A stretch of DNA of 64,000 nucleotides from Pocillopora verrucosa (GCF_036669915.1 NC_089312.1:22545904-22609903); one strand, 5' to 3'. Positions 1 to 11,824 are shown, counted from the first letter of the stretch. Translations and numbers: made by a program. The notes: a model not told the origin generated them from the sequence alone.

Positions 1-266
1 AAAAAAACGGAAATTTTCAGGTAAACGAACGCTCCTTATTTACAATTATTTAACTTCGATAGGCTTGACTTTATGAGTCACGCTCTAGGAATTGAATCGA
101 CCGACTAGGATCCGAGCGCGATCGCACATAAAGTAGATGAATCAACTGTTGTAACACATGTTTTAACACGTAGGCGAACTGACATATGAGACGTAGGCGA
201 ATCGACTCTAACCGTAGGCGAACAGACCGTAGGCGAAACGACCCGTAGGCGAAACGACCGTAATTC
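1..266 (+). mobile_element. Right end of a TIR transposon, cut by the window edge
   Basis: Bases 1-266 repeat 3646-3911 almost perfectly at a constant offset of 3645. Both end in the same subrepeat-built terminus, in which the unit CGTAGGCGAA recurs about every 16-17 bases, and both finish with CGACCGTAATTC. This is therefore the right end of a second copy of the element described at 2719-3911, in the same orientation. Its left part lies outside the window. No coding capacity is visible. Confidence 0.75.
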
Positions 267-394
267 GTTTCAATTGACTTGATACCGTTCACAGTTTTCC
301 AGCAGTCAAACGATCATGGCCTTGGTCAAATAAGTGCAAGAAAATCTTTTCAGCTCTCGTGAATATCAAGTTAATTTTCAACAATAATACTTTA

Positions 395-545
395 TGAATG
401 AAAGTGATCTTCGCAGTGATGTGCACTACTTAGGCAGTAGTGAAAATAAGGCCTGAAAAAAATTTCAGGCCTGTACGGGATTTGAACCCATGACCTTTGC
501 GATACCGGTGCAGCGCTCTACCAACTGAGCTAACAAGCCAACTGG
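395..545 (-). mobile_element. tRNA-derived SINE
   Basis: Read on the minus strand, 539-468 folds as a 72-nt tRNA: the seven acceptor pairs match, the D arm is GCTC/GAGC, and a T-arm sequence GGTTCAAATCC serves as box B. The anticodon arm has one mismatch and its loop would present GGT (Thr). A short A/T-rich hairpin (GGCCTGAAA...TTTCAGGCC) and a SINE tail follow directly at 467-395. The same head and tail recur at 8387-8551. The shared tail and dispersed copies indicate a SINE and not a working tRNA gene. Confidence 0.7.
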
Positions 546-592
546 GAGCTGGTCATGATGGTGGTTCTAAATAAACCCGTCAAGTGATGAAT

Positions 593-752
593 ATACGGTT
601 AAGAATATATGAAAGTCACATATTTGAACTGCGGATAAAGACATGAATGAAAGTGATCTCCGCAGTGATGTGCACTACTTAGGCAGTAGTGAAAATAATT
701 ATGTCTTTATCCGCAGTTCAAATATATGACTTTCATATATTCTTAACCGAAT
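593..752. repeat. Fold-back repeat made of two inverted SINE tails
   Basis: The left arm (about 593-645, beginning CGGTTAAGAATATATGAAAG) and right arm (about 700-750) are inverted copies of each other. Both match the 3' tail of the SINE at 8458-8551. The spacer at 646-699 is also SINE tail sequence, in the left-arm orientation. The unit is thus a palindrome built from SINE 3' ends, possibly from two insertions in opposite orientation. Confidence 0.65.
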
Positions 753-959
753 AATACTTTAGCCACTAAAATTATATCAGACTCGGCATATTGATTCAGC
801 TGCAGAGCATGGCCAATTTTGCCTCGTTTAGTTTTAAACAAGTGCATGGTAAATTGAAAATGAGGAGTAAACAGACCGAGTAGAGCAGCGGAGATTTCTT
901 GCCAATCTGGGTATGAAATGAAAAAAAAGGGAGAAAGTTATTGTCTATGCATATCAGTT

Positions 960-1101
960 TTGTATTAAAAAAGTTATAGATAGCGAGTCCACGAGGCGTA
1001 TGTGATTGTCCTTTATCTGAACTTGTATCGAAAATTTTAAAGAGGAAGTTCCCGTCCATATTATATGTTTTAAATGTCGTAGGGTAAAGCACGAAGAACA
1101 A
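960..1101 (-). pseudogene. Fragment of a further NHL-repeat copy
   Basis: On the minus strand this stretch reads YPTTFKTYNMDGNFLFKIFD, followed by SSDKGQSHTPRGLAIYNF. It aligns with the fifth NHL-repeat region of the two larger copies (YPTACCVKAFDKDGKFLYDT and PRGLA). It sits just downstream of the end of the left NHL copy and cannot be part of the same propeller, because that repeat is already present at about 1430-1550. It is a decayed extra copy. Confidence 0.55.
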
Positions 1102-1225
1102 ATTACGGAAAAACCGAGAACTGCTTTTGCTCTCACTTGTCAGTCATAGGAAAGGTTACGAATATCAGTTTCTGGGGAAAAAAATGTAATCATCTTAATT
1201 TATCCGAAACGCCTCATATATGTAG

Positions 1226-4216
1226 CTACTGAAAGAATACGACGCCTTTTTTTCGGGGATCGGCAACGATAAGAAATGGCCCCGGAACAGCTAAACTGAC
1301 TGCAATAGACCAAGGGCAATCTATCTTATTGCTGCCAGCCGTGTTTAAAAATGTTCCATCCAGTCTGAAAACGTTCAACGTTTTGTGTTCCTCGTCGCAT
1401 ACCACCAGGTTGTTAAAGGTGTCGATGGCGAGTCCACGAGGCTTCCGCAGTTTTCCTTGATCGGAGTTTGCATTGCCTGTATCATAGAGAAATTTCCCAT
1501 CCTTATCAAATGCTTTAACACAACAAGCTGTGGGGTATGAAACGAAGAACTTGCCTTCATGAAAAATAGCTTCCCACGGGGAGTCATCGCAGTCTGGTAC
1601 ACTAAAAGACTGAAACAATTCTGTTCCTTCGGGAGAGAGGACCTTGACGGAATTGTCACCTGAGTCACACACTACCATGCGGTCATCACACGCAATAGTC
1701 AGTGAGAATGGAACTTAGAGGCGATTCAAATTATTGTCTATGCACTTAATAGACTCACCATCGGTAGAGAAATAACACATAGTGCCGGAAGAAATTACGA
1801 TGACCTCACCATAATTGTTGAATGCAACTGAAGTAGGATCTGATAGTTTTCTAGCCGCTGACCCCTTCTCACCCAGTTCTTTAAGATACTGGGAATCATT
1901 AAAGTCAAAAAGTCGCACCCTTTGTTTCTTTCGATCAGCTATTGCGATTCTCTTTGTCTCATTGTTTATTGCGAGAGCACAGGGTTCTTTAAACTTTCTG
2001 CCTTTCCTCAGTGACGCAAAATTGAAAGAGGAAGTATATTTATGCGGTCTAACACTTACATTCCACGGGCTGCAAGGAAGTGGCTGACCATTAACTAAAA
2101 CTGACACTTTATGTTCGCCATCACATTCTGGTGTAAACGTGACGCTTTATTTCCCACTTGAATGCAAATCGTCAACCTTGATGTCGATTTCCTTTCTCAC
2201 CGGACTGCAAACTGTCACTTTGATGTCATCGATTTCCAGGTAGCACTGTTTTCCAAAGGAATCAGTTGTCGCGATGTCAAACTCCATTATGCGTCCAGCT
2301 TCAGCTATTTTTAAGTTTTGACCTCTTACCAATGAATTCGAGGGGACGGTTTTACTGGCAAGAATTTTACCCGGAGCTGCACGTAAGAAACCTTGAATAT
2401 ACTTCTCATCACGTAGGTACCCAACGTGACTCGGCTTATAGAAGTCATTTTTATTTGATTTTAGAACACGTCTCGACTTTTCAATTTCGTTCATTTGGAA
2501 TTTCAAAGATTCAACATCAATTTTTCTTCCTATTGTCATCTCACAATTTTGCACAGCACTTTCCAATTCTTTTACCGACGTTTGCAAATGTTCATGTTGG
2601 ATTGAATGATCTTTTTCCTGTCTTTTTTCAATTATATCTAACTCAGTCATCATAAAGTTCTCGTGTTCCTTTAAAACTCGAATTAGTTCTTCAACGGTGG
2701 TACGTACATTGTTACGAGGGTATCCGGTCGTTTCGCCTACGGGTCGTTTCGCCTACGGTCTGTTCGCCTACGGTTAGAGTCGATTCGCCTACGTCTTATA
2801 TGTCAGTTCGCCTACGAGTCAGATGTTGAAGCTTTAAATCGGAATTATTAAAAGTCTTTGTTCCTTGTATTATTCCTTCCATTCTATCCTCGATGGCTAG
2901 AAAAACAACGCGCTAAAACATCTAAGTTCGTTTTTAAAAACTTTATTATGGCGGAACCCGGTCGTCTACGAATGTGTGAAAGATATTTTGCTTAAAATGA
3001 TTTAAGAAACGTGCGATTGTAAAACTGAGCATTAAGATGTGTATTAAAATGAAATTAACCACCGTTTACGGTCTTTGTGTGGTCGTGTAAAGCGCGAGCA
3101 GAGCAGTAAATAAACCACTGTTTACGGTCTTTGTGTAGACTTGTGAAGCGTGAGCGGCGCCTAAACTAAAGAAGGTGAGACTTTTCATTAACATATACGA
3201 AATTAACTTAGGCTTGACTTGACAGTCGGTTCAATTTCTGCGTCGATTTGGCGGGCGACTCGTTGAATCTTTTATCTCTATAAACTAGTTTATGTATGTA
3301 ATGTGTCCGGGTATTCTGAGTTACTCCGTTTGCGTACTTTCATCTAACAGACAAATAATATAAAAACTTAAAGCGTCCTTTGTGTAGACTTGTGACTTGA
3401 GCGGCGCTCATACTAAGGGAGGTGAGAGTTTTCATTAGCATACATAGTACTTACCACAAAATTAGCTTGTTCACACTACACAGCTTGATGTAACTTTTTA
3501 TTTCGATGTTGCGGCTTGTTAAATCGGTAATCATATTCATATACTTCGGACTAAGTAAGATAAATAAACGTTCGTGTTCACGTTTGGACTTGGTTCAAAT
3601 AACCAAGGTTTAGATTAAAGTAACAACCTACACAAAAGGTGGGGAAAAAAAACGGAAATTTTCAGGTAAACGAACGCTCCTTATTTACAATTATTTAACT
3701 TCGATAGGCTTGACTTTATGAGTCACGCTCTAGGAATTGAATCGACCGACTAGGATCCGAGCGCGATCGCACATAAAGTAGATGAATCAACTGTTGTAAC
3801 ACATGTTTTAACACGTAGGCGAACTGACATATGAGACGTAGGCGAATCGACTCTAACCGTAGGCGAACAGACCGTAGGCGAAACGACCCGTAGGCGAAAC
3901 GACCGTAATTCGTTACGAGCTGCAGCAATTTTATCTTCACTTATTCCAAATAGTTTTGTTATTTCTTTGATTTGCATCTCGACCTCTGCAATTTGCATTT
4001 TCACTTCTTCGACAGCATTTTGCAACTTCAATTTCTCTTCCTCTGCGGCCTGTTCGATACTCACTTTGGTGTGATTAGTGTGACGCGTTTGCTTACACTT
4101 GTCACAAATGCAAACCTTGCAATCCTTACAATAATACTTGAATGGCTGCGACTCGTGGAGTCCCTCTCTACATATGGCAGTGCTCTCTGACGGCCCTTCC
4201 GACTCAATGAATTTAC
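1226..4216 (-). pseudogene. B-box/coiled-coil/filamin/NHL exon, left copy, disrupted
   Basis: This is the paralogue of the intact exon at 16904-18666. The acceptor lies just before 4216 (TTCCTAAG|GT). The protein then runs in frame through a B-box (CREGLHES...YYCKDC...CICDKC...HTNH), a coiled-coil (3913-4090 and 2500-2707), a filamin-like domain (about 1990-2300) and NHL repeats (1226-2000). Three breaks are visible. A 1193-bp transposon sits at 2719-3911, a TAA stop lies near 2147-2149 at the coiled-coil/filamin side, and another TAA lies near 1715-1717 inside the NHL region. The pieces on either side of the element and of both stops share one frame, so decay appears limited to these events. 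No RING finger was found. It would originally have been spliced to the HEPN exon at 4955-5568. Confidence 0.8.
2719..3911. mobile_element. 1193-bp non-autonomous TIR transposon in the TRIM exon
   Basis: The element is flanked by an 8-bp direct repeat GTTACGAG (2711-2718 and 3912-3919). The paralogous exon has one copy of the equivalent site (CTTACGAG near 18361-18368), which marks the exact insertion point. The terminal inverted repeats are about 100 bp and nearly identical inside the outermost six bases. They consist of tandem CGTAGGCGAA-type subrepeats at about 16-17 bp spacing. The interior is AT-rich without a long ORF. An 8-bp target duplication is typical of hAT elements, but no transposase is present to confirm the family. 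A second copy's end lies at 1-266 and a shorter relative at 58329-59048. Confidence 0.8.
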
Positions 4217-4478
4217 CTTAGGAAAAAAAAAATCAAAATGGGAACTCAAAAGTATGTTCAGTTGACTAATGCACAAGGGTGTTTTAATACTTCTACGTTC
4301 AAAGTGGACTGTCCATCGAAGGGTTACAAAGCGGTGTTGCAGCGTGATTTTTCCAGGAATGAGATTCAAATACACGAACCAGTCTTGTTTCATTAAACTC
4401 ATTTCTGGCGTTTTCTTTTGTTGGCGTTATTTCGATTGCAAAGAAGCAAAAGGAGACTAAAACAGATGTGTATCTAAC

Positions 4479-4566
4479 CTTCAACTCCAGGTTTCTTTTC
4501 TGGAGAAAAGCACGATAGCATTAAATAATCAAGCTTTTCCATAACCTCATCCAGTTTAGCTTTCGC
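4479..4566 (-). pseudogene. Remnant of a third HEPN-exon 3' end
   Basis: Read on the minus strand it gives KAKLDEVMEKLDYL, then SPEKKPGVEG, ending at a donor-like G|GTTAGA. It matches the C-terminal end of the two HEPN exons (AKLDEVIKKLDDLKTSS...EG|GTTAGG). The rest of that exon is missing upstream, where the sequence becomes unrelated. It lies between the left TRIM exon and the left HEPN exon and is probably what remains of another duplicated HEPN exon. Confidence 0.6.
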
Positions 4567-4869
4567 TTTGAGCGCTCCGACTGCCAAGCCTCTCGTATTA
4601 GAGCCACTGCAGAAACCTCACTAAAAGACCGACCAAACACAAACGAGAAATGCTAGTGGCAATTATCACATGGCTTAACATCATCGACTTACGAACCACG
4701 CTAGTGACTGAGACTCTGCGCAACGCCTAACCAATAGCACCCACTATTCTTAAACACGGACTCTCGAAAGCTGGTTCACAAACTCTGAACAGGCTAGACT
4801 TTGTTCTTAAATTCCCCTCTCCCCCTCTCCCCATTTCGATATTTATCGATAAATTATCAATATTTATTC

Positions 4870-4918
4870 TCGAAAAAAGAAAGAAAGAAAGAAAAAACCG
4901 CAAAAAAAAAAAAAAAAT
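4870..4918. repeat. Simple repeat (GAAA)n followed by poly-A
   Basis: Several GAAA units run at about 4877-4897, and a poly-A run of about 15 follows at 4903-4917. A similar GAAA tract occurs at about 19400-19420 in the paralogous intron, so the microsatellite predates the tandem duplication. Confidence 0.8.
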
Positions 4919-4954
4919 CAAAGAAACAAAAAACCAGCATCAAAAGATGCTGAC

Positions 4955-5568
4955 CTTCAATTTCAGGTTTCTCTCTTTGAGTCATGCTTGATGTTTTCAA
5001 ATCAACTAGCATTTCAATGACCTCATCTAGTTTATCTTTCACATTTTCTTCGTCTTTCTTCCATTGGCTGAGAAGTGCTTTGTAGTGATCTTCAGTTTCA
5101 GGGTCCATACACTCAGTTTCAAGATCGTCGATGGCTGCTTTGTATTTCGCTCCACCCAGTCTCACTAGAGTGTCCCGGATGTCGCCCCAGCATGTGTTGA
5201 ACATTGCATCATCCACTGAAGCGCACTCAGCATGACCATATACAGTGTTCCTGTAATATTTAACTCGAGCGATATCAGCTTCAAGACTCACATCTGTTGC
5301 AGCAGGAAGTGTATCCCAGCCTGCCGCGGGAGAAGGTAAGCCGCACAGGTTTCGAAGCAGAACCATTAAAAGTGTGATATCAAAGTCTCTGGAAGACACT
5401 GAGGATGGAATAACAGAATAGAGCTTTCCCCATTGCGTTGCGTTGATAACCTTTCTCTTTCTCAGCGACTGTATAGTTGCTTTATTGGCTGCCAAAACTG
5501 ATTGAAGATTCGCTGGTGGATGGATGGCATTGAATGTGTCTCTAAGGGCCTGGGTACGAGAATGGCGC
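4955..5568 (-). pseudogene. DZIP3-type HEPN exon, left copy, 5' end altered
   Basis: The exon reads openly for 204 codons from 5567 to 4956 and ends at a donor G|GTCAGC (exon end 4955, phase 1). It is strongly similar to the HEPN exon at 19447-20131 and keeps the HEPN ribonuclease-type motif RNTVYGH. The first 27 or so residues of the intact copy, including its start codon, are absent. Homology begins at TQALRDTF, just after an AG at 5569-5570, so the upstream part is either lost or on an unseen exon. It would join in phase to the TRIM exon ending at 4216, but that exon is disrupted, so the gene as a whole is probably not functional. The exon could still be transcribed. Confidence 0.65.
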
Positions 5569-7933
5569 CTAAAAAAATAGTCAATAAAGTTTTACTCACT
5601 TTAAAACTTACGCATATTTTCAAAAGAATTCAAATAGTTCACTGGAATCCATAGGAAAAAGTGTTGGGTAATTAAGTTTTCGTTGCTGGAAACTAGCACA
5701 GCAAGGTTAAATCCTAGCCAAATTTTAAGTTTTGAGACTGCTGGGAAATTATTTAAGTCAGTTTTTATTATACATTTATCCTAAATCTAACCTCTCGTTT
5801 GAAACCGTTCGGCTCCTCGGAATATTTCCTCTTAACGAAACTATTTGTTTTGACGGAGTAGTTTTGTTGTACAATGATAGCTGAGAACATTAACTGTTAA
5901 AAATTTCTCTCATATGATGAAATTCTTGCAGTTTCTTGGCCAAACATTCTGCCAAAATTATCAATCTTTAGCTTATATAACACATATTTCGGTATATTTT
6001 GCTAAATGGAAGTTAAAAATTGCCGGAGAGAATGATCACTGCAACTTATTTGGTCGGAAACTGGTACTGGGTGGAAACTGAAAAAAAAGATTATTGAATG
6101 ATTTAACTAATGAAACTCAAACACCTAAAAGAGCTGTCTGTTTATCAGTACCGGCCTCGTGTAAGTAGGTCGTTTGATTTTTTGCGTCAAGGCTAGTGAA
6201 TATAACGGGGGTATTAGAAACAGATTTAATTGGTGGTAAAATGGGGGTTCGTACCTTAGTTAATATGCGCCTCACGCAGAGTACCCGTTCAACATGAGGT
6301 CTGCCTAATACAGTTCTCGCTATGAGATAATCCATTTGGAGTATTATGATTACTATCAGTTCCCAGTCTATCCCAGCCAAAATCTTCATAACTTATTGAG
6401 GTGTGAAACCGAACGAACGGTAATTTAACATACTTCGATCAACCTGAGAAATAGATCAATCGATTATAGAGTCAGTTGTCTATTGAATATGGTCAGACAG
6501 TAAAATAAAGGTCTATTTGAATGTAATGCCACCGTCAGATTGCATATGAAATGGCTAAAATCTCATCAGAATCGAGGGAAAAAATTCATGAAGTCCTGTA
6601 AACAAAATCGATCCCGATGTAAGTCGATTGTGACCGACTTGTTTGACTACTGATGTGGCTCCATGAACTCTTTCATTATCGATTATCGAACATTAAACCC
6701 CTGAGACCCTCTATTGAGAGAGAAACTTATGAGTTTCACTTGTGGTTTGTTATATTATGGTTTGAATAAGCCGATTAGATCGAATTAAAGCTGATATAAT
6801 TCAAACGTTCGTTCACCATGGAGGCGTCTTAGGTGAGCGCAAAGGCAGAATTCATGCGTATTTATGTCAAAATTGGATGTAGTTGAAGTTGCAGGGGTAA
6901 TTTAGACGTTATGAGGCTCTACAAACTCAAAATATCTGTATTTGTCAGACTACACCGTCTTCTTCACTCCCAGATTTTGTGGCTTATTTTGTTTCTACCC
7001 TCCTTCCTCAAACCTAGTCATATTCAATTCAACTCGAATAATCTAAAAGCTAATTATTACTGAGGCGAATCAGCTCTTGTAAATACCGCTTTTAGGCAAC
7101 GACGAGAAGTAGTTCACGGTATTAATCTTATAGGTTTATTGAGAATTGGGTCACTTTGGTATACCAGCTGCATGATTTTTGGGTTATGGAGACCATCGTA
7201 AACATGACATGGTAACAGCTCGCTTAAAGACGACGAAGTGAATTTGAATCCCGTAAAAATTACCAAAATCATTGAAAAGAAACGAAACTTTGAGCACGAG
7301 ATCGTAAGGTTTGATATGAAACTTTTAGTATTCAGTTATGCGTTGTCATGTTGTGATTCATGATCATATGTAGTTGCTCAAACTTAATTAAGCGAGATTT
7401 TAATTAGGAACGAGACTTTTGATTAGCGGATACTGCGAAGATTGTGAGGTTGAAAAAAGATAACCGATGTATAAATAAATGTACAACTGGACAAACAAAC
7501 ATACCTGCCGATCCCAATCTTCTTGTTAGCAATAAAATTCTAGGATAACGTGAATTCTGCGTTCTCCTGAATTAGGAAGTCGGTCACCGTGACCAAGTAA
7601 TTGCCCACAGCGGGTTTCTGCATCGTTGCTGTTGGCAAGAGATGGTACTGTTTGCTACCCAGGCTTCCTATGGCAAACAGCGGAGGAGACCTTACCTATA
7701 AAAGGTGGGTTTCCAACTGTTAAAATTTTCGAGATAATTTGGTTTTATCTACTGAGATTCTAAAGCTGACGTTTCGAGCATTATCCTTTTGTCATTAGCT
7801 CTGACGAAAGGAAACGCTCGAAATTTTAGCTCAAGAAACTTTCCACGGTGGCTACTTCACATTATCAACTAATTTGATAATTAAGAAGCGATCTCTGTAA
7901 GAGCGGTCCAAGGTATTTCGCATCGGAAAAAAG

Positions 7934-10297
7934 TTTTCCCTCAAACTTTGCCCAATAAACTATCTTTGGTAGCAAGTAAATAAAACCACATTAGTTTCTG
8001 GAAATACGTTAAAATAAAATTTTTAGAGCTCTCAAAAGTCAAAGCTGCTAAAGGCCCTTTTTTGACCTCTTGCAACATCGAAAATTTCAAAAGTTGAATA
8101 ACCTGGTCCTCGTATCACACCGCATGCAGCAAAAAGTCTTTTGCATTTTTAAACTGTGTGATATGTTAGGTGAATAAAAAGTATTTCAATTTTGATATTT
8201 GCTTATTCAGGGGTTCGTCATAATTTATTTAAAAACACTCGTTAGACAGCTTTCTGAAATTGGTCAAAAGTACTCTTTCCTTCTTGGTTGATATTGCTCA
8301 AGTCCAGACCAGACCATTGAAAACTCCGCTTGATTTCTTCTAATAAGATGTTTGGCTGCAGAAAAATATAAAAACATCTTGCACTTGCACCGGTATCGCA
8401 GAGGTCATGGGTTCAAATCCCGTAAAGGCCTGAATTTTTTTCAGGCCTTATTTTCACTACTGCCTAAGTAGTGCACATCACTGCGAGGATCACTTTCATT
8501 CATGTCTTTATCCGCAGTTCAAATATATGACTTTCATATATTCTTAACCGTATACTTATTAATTTTGTTCGCCGCGGTGACTTCAAACTTTCAGCGATTT
8601 TGCTAGCGTGACAGCCGATCATACAAATGAGTTCATTGAACAAACTCCGACCGTTTTATATAAGAAGCTCAATAAATCTTAGATTTTAACCATTTTAAGT
8701 TGAAAAGATAGTAGGACAGAGCTTTTAGACTACGCCGATTAATACTCTAAACATTTCAAAAGGCCAGAACTTGACAAATTTTATCCTCTCGTGGTAGTTC
8801 ATCATGTAAGTCCTGTGTCTGCGAGCATGACTTAAAGTGTTTATGGCAAAGTGAAGAGGGAGTGGGTTCATCACTTTCAGTCATTGTCATTAGAGGGTTA
8901 GACTGAACTGGTTGCAGTGGCCACAGAACCCTTGACAAGTGCTTCACAGCTCCCCATGGGATGGGCTCTTCATAAGAGAGGTGCAAGTGTATGGCTTTCG
9001 CAAAACGTCAGGTAGTACTTGACACAGAAATTTAATATTGGACGAGACACTGGTAGGAGACAAGACCTAGAGCAAGTAGCAAAGGACAAGCGAACTGTTT
9101 GCACTGTAGATGGAGAGAGAATGTTCGATGGAACAGAGCGATTATCCAACCTACAGATTCAGGGTTTCTTCTCGAGTTTGTGCCTTAAACGGCGATCTAA
9201 AATATAACAAGAATCGGATGATACCACAGACGCAGACGACGAAGACGACGACTTGATAGAGACATCCGCGTCTAATGTAGACGAAGGGTGTTTGAGAGAG
9301 GCCAGGAACACAGTAATGGATGAGATAGGACTGAAACATCCAATCATGTTTGATGTCTCTGATGTGTGCTCGTTGGCAAGAGAGTGAAGGTTGCCCAGCC
9401 TCAAAGTCAAGGTACTAAGAGACACGTGCAAACATTTTGAGCTCGCCTTCAAAATGCGAGATACAAAGATAACACTTCTTGCAAAAATGGAGGAAATGAT
9501 TTCGGAGTGGAGTTGTAATGCAGTCTAATTATGACGTCCACCCGTTATGCAAATGCAATATCCTATTTCACAAGAACTCTCCAGAGTTATGAACAGCGAC
9601 TGCTATGCAGACAGGTGTGACGACCAAATATCATTTGTTCCTGTCAGCTAGAAATCCGAGCAATCGCTGCTTTACTTAGACGTGAGAGGTATTCAGGACA
9701 ATTATACGATGGAATTACGTGACAGAGTCGCTGGTCAAGGTGCATTTCAGTGTGTGCTGTTATCGCCGGTTACACTAAATAGAATCCTGAAGTTTGGTTC
9801 TGAAATGTTCATACAGGTTTGAATAACGTAAGCTGTCAGAACTCAAATATGCATGAAATAGCAGAAGCCAAATTTTTAAGAAAGAGCTTGCCATTAAAAT
9901 GTTAAGCGAGCGCTAATCGAATTATGATATTGGATGCATTGTTGTTGAAGTCTTTCGTCACGAGAGGGTAAAATTTGTCAAATTCTGGCTTTTTGAAATG
10001 TTTAGAGTATCAATCAGCTTAGTCTTAAAGCTCTGTCCTACTATCTTTTCAACTTAAAATGGTTAAAATCTAAGATTTTAAAAATACAAAAGATTTTTTG
10101 CTGCATGCGGTGTGATACGAGGACCAGGGTATTCAACTTTTGAAATTTTCGATGTCGCAAGAGGTCAAAAAAGGGCCTTTAGCAGCTTTGACTTTTGAGA
10201 GCTCTAAAAATTTTATTTTAACATATTTCCAGAAGCTAATGTGGTTTTATTTACTTGTTACCAAAGATAGTTTATTGGGCAAAGTTTGAGGGAAAAC
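7934..10297. mobile_element. Long-TIR DNA transposon remnant with nested insertion
   Basis: The left arm (7934-8153 plus 8673-8793) is the inverted copy of the right arm (9958-10297); arm length is about 340 bp. The left arm is split by about 520 bp that includes a SINE, which shows nested insertion. The interior 8794-9957 holds scraps of an open frame on the plus strand: an acidic stretch DADDEDDDL near 9232 and HPIMFD near 9340, interrupted by stops near 9205, 9387 and 9525. These look like a decayed element-encoded protein of a family I cannot name. Confidence 0.6.
8387..8551 (+). mobile_element. 5'-truncated tRNA-derived SINE
   Basis: It begins inside the tRNA anticodon arm (CACCGGTATCGCAG), keeps the box B sequence GGTTCAAATCC, the GGCCTGAA...TTCAGGCC hairpin and the full tail ending CATATATTCTTAACCG. 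It is the same family as 395-545 (reverse orientation) and lies inside the split left arm of the long-TIR transposon, so it is younger than that element. Confidence 0.7.
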
Positions 10298-11824
10298 AGA
10301 CTTTCGTCGAACAAGAAGTGAATATTTGTTTTACTATATACGAATTCATGGAGAGGATATAGAAAAAAAAGATTTTTTTCGTTTATTCCTCCTACGATCA
10401 CAATATTTTCGGGCGCAAATTACGTGCATGTTATTCGGAAGTATATAACAAAGGATATCCGGGTGCTGCTAAAGTGGCCAATCAAAGCCCGCCTTCAACG
10501 TTATCCACTAGTACTGTTTGAGCAATTACTAAAACCTAATTATTTTGTAATACCCTCCACTGACGCAGCACCACAGTTTCCTTTGAAATTTACCCCCTTT
10601 ACTCTTTTAAAGTTTAGCTCACTAATTGTGATTGCGGAGTACTAGATGCTAGGTGCCGTGGGTAGCTATAATTTACATGGAGGGGTAGCCAAGAATGAGT
10701 GTAATTGTTTTGGGATCCGCGTCACCGGCCTTTAGTGGGACCACTACCTGCTCACTTGGAGTAAATCCACTACAATCTTTTTCAGCCCATCCGTTTTTTT
10801 CTCGGATTGACTTTACAGGAATGTCTTCCCCGCAAACTCTCCTAGTCGAAGTAAAGCCCTCTCGGCGCCGGTTAATTTCCTCAGACCCGGATCGAGTCTC
10901 TACCAAGATGACCGCGAACTAGAAGGGAAATTTTGAGCACTTCTGTTGCCTTAATACCATGACCAAGGTAGAGCCTGAGGGATTTGCGTATTTGTGTTTC
11001 TTTGAGGACGGATCTTGGTTTCAGGTAGAGTTTTGTTTCAGTTCTTTTTACTCTGTGGTGCGTAGTTACTAGTAAATGATTTCATGTATTGTAATGACCT
11101 TAATGGTTCAGGTCAGAGCCCATTGGATCTTTTCAGGTTGACGAAACGAGATGAAGACAAGCTTTATGCATGTCTCTCTATGATTCTCCGTTCTTCGATG
11201 AGTACTGTAAACTTGCATCGCGATAGCCACGCATGCATTCTGCGCTTGCTATTCTTTGACGTTAAATAAGAGATTGTAGGCTATCTTCTTCTCTCAAGAA
11301 AGCATTGAAGACTGACGAGCCCCAACTCTCTCAACCCTCCCATACCCAATGGATCAACGAGGCATGATAGCTTCTATTTAGCATGAAAATATGCAAGGAT
11401 ATTTGTTTGCCAATGTTATCTGTTCTGAGATGTGTGCTTTGAGGAACAGATAATGTAAAAGGACAAATATACAAGCATATTTCTGCGCCAAATATAGGCT
11501 ATTGTGTTTATTATCCTTCAAATATTTTGAAACGCATGGGAAGAATGTTTATGAACAGAAAATTGTTTTCTGCATGGGATATTTACCTTTTTTAGTGTTT
11601 TCTGGTACGACCTCATGAACAAACAAACATGTCCCTTCTTCTGCAACAGCAGCTAAACGGTCTTTCACCTTGAATTCAATTTAAAAAGATACTTTTATCG
11701 CAAGAAATGTGCAGTTTGAGAATTGGGGTGTATCCTTGGATATTTCCCAGTTTTAGCTGGGTATGTCCAGTCACATGATATATTAGACCAGTTGTTTGCA
11801 GACAAAGATATGTGATGGATTTTA

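Larger units (their letters stand above)
7505..10735. mobile_element. Composite insertion absent from the right unit
   Basis: Left-unit sequence matches the right unit up to ACAAACATACCTG (about 7500) and resumes at GGACC(A/G)CTACCTGCTC (about 10739, equal to about 22759). The intervening 3.2 kb is missing from the right unit. It contains a fragment of the GCTCGAAACGTCAGC repeat family (about 7755-7880), the long-TIR element at 7934-10297 and a SINE. The insertion therefore occurred in this copy, or was lost from the other, after the duplication. Confidence 0.7.

Noticed and set aside
468-539. Functional tRNA-Thr(GGT) gene
   Set aside because: It folds as a tRNA but is followed by a SINE tail that recurs at 8387-8551, and the anticodon stem has a mismatch. 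It is better read as a SINE head.
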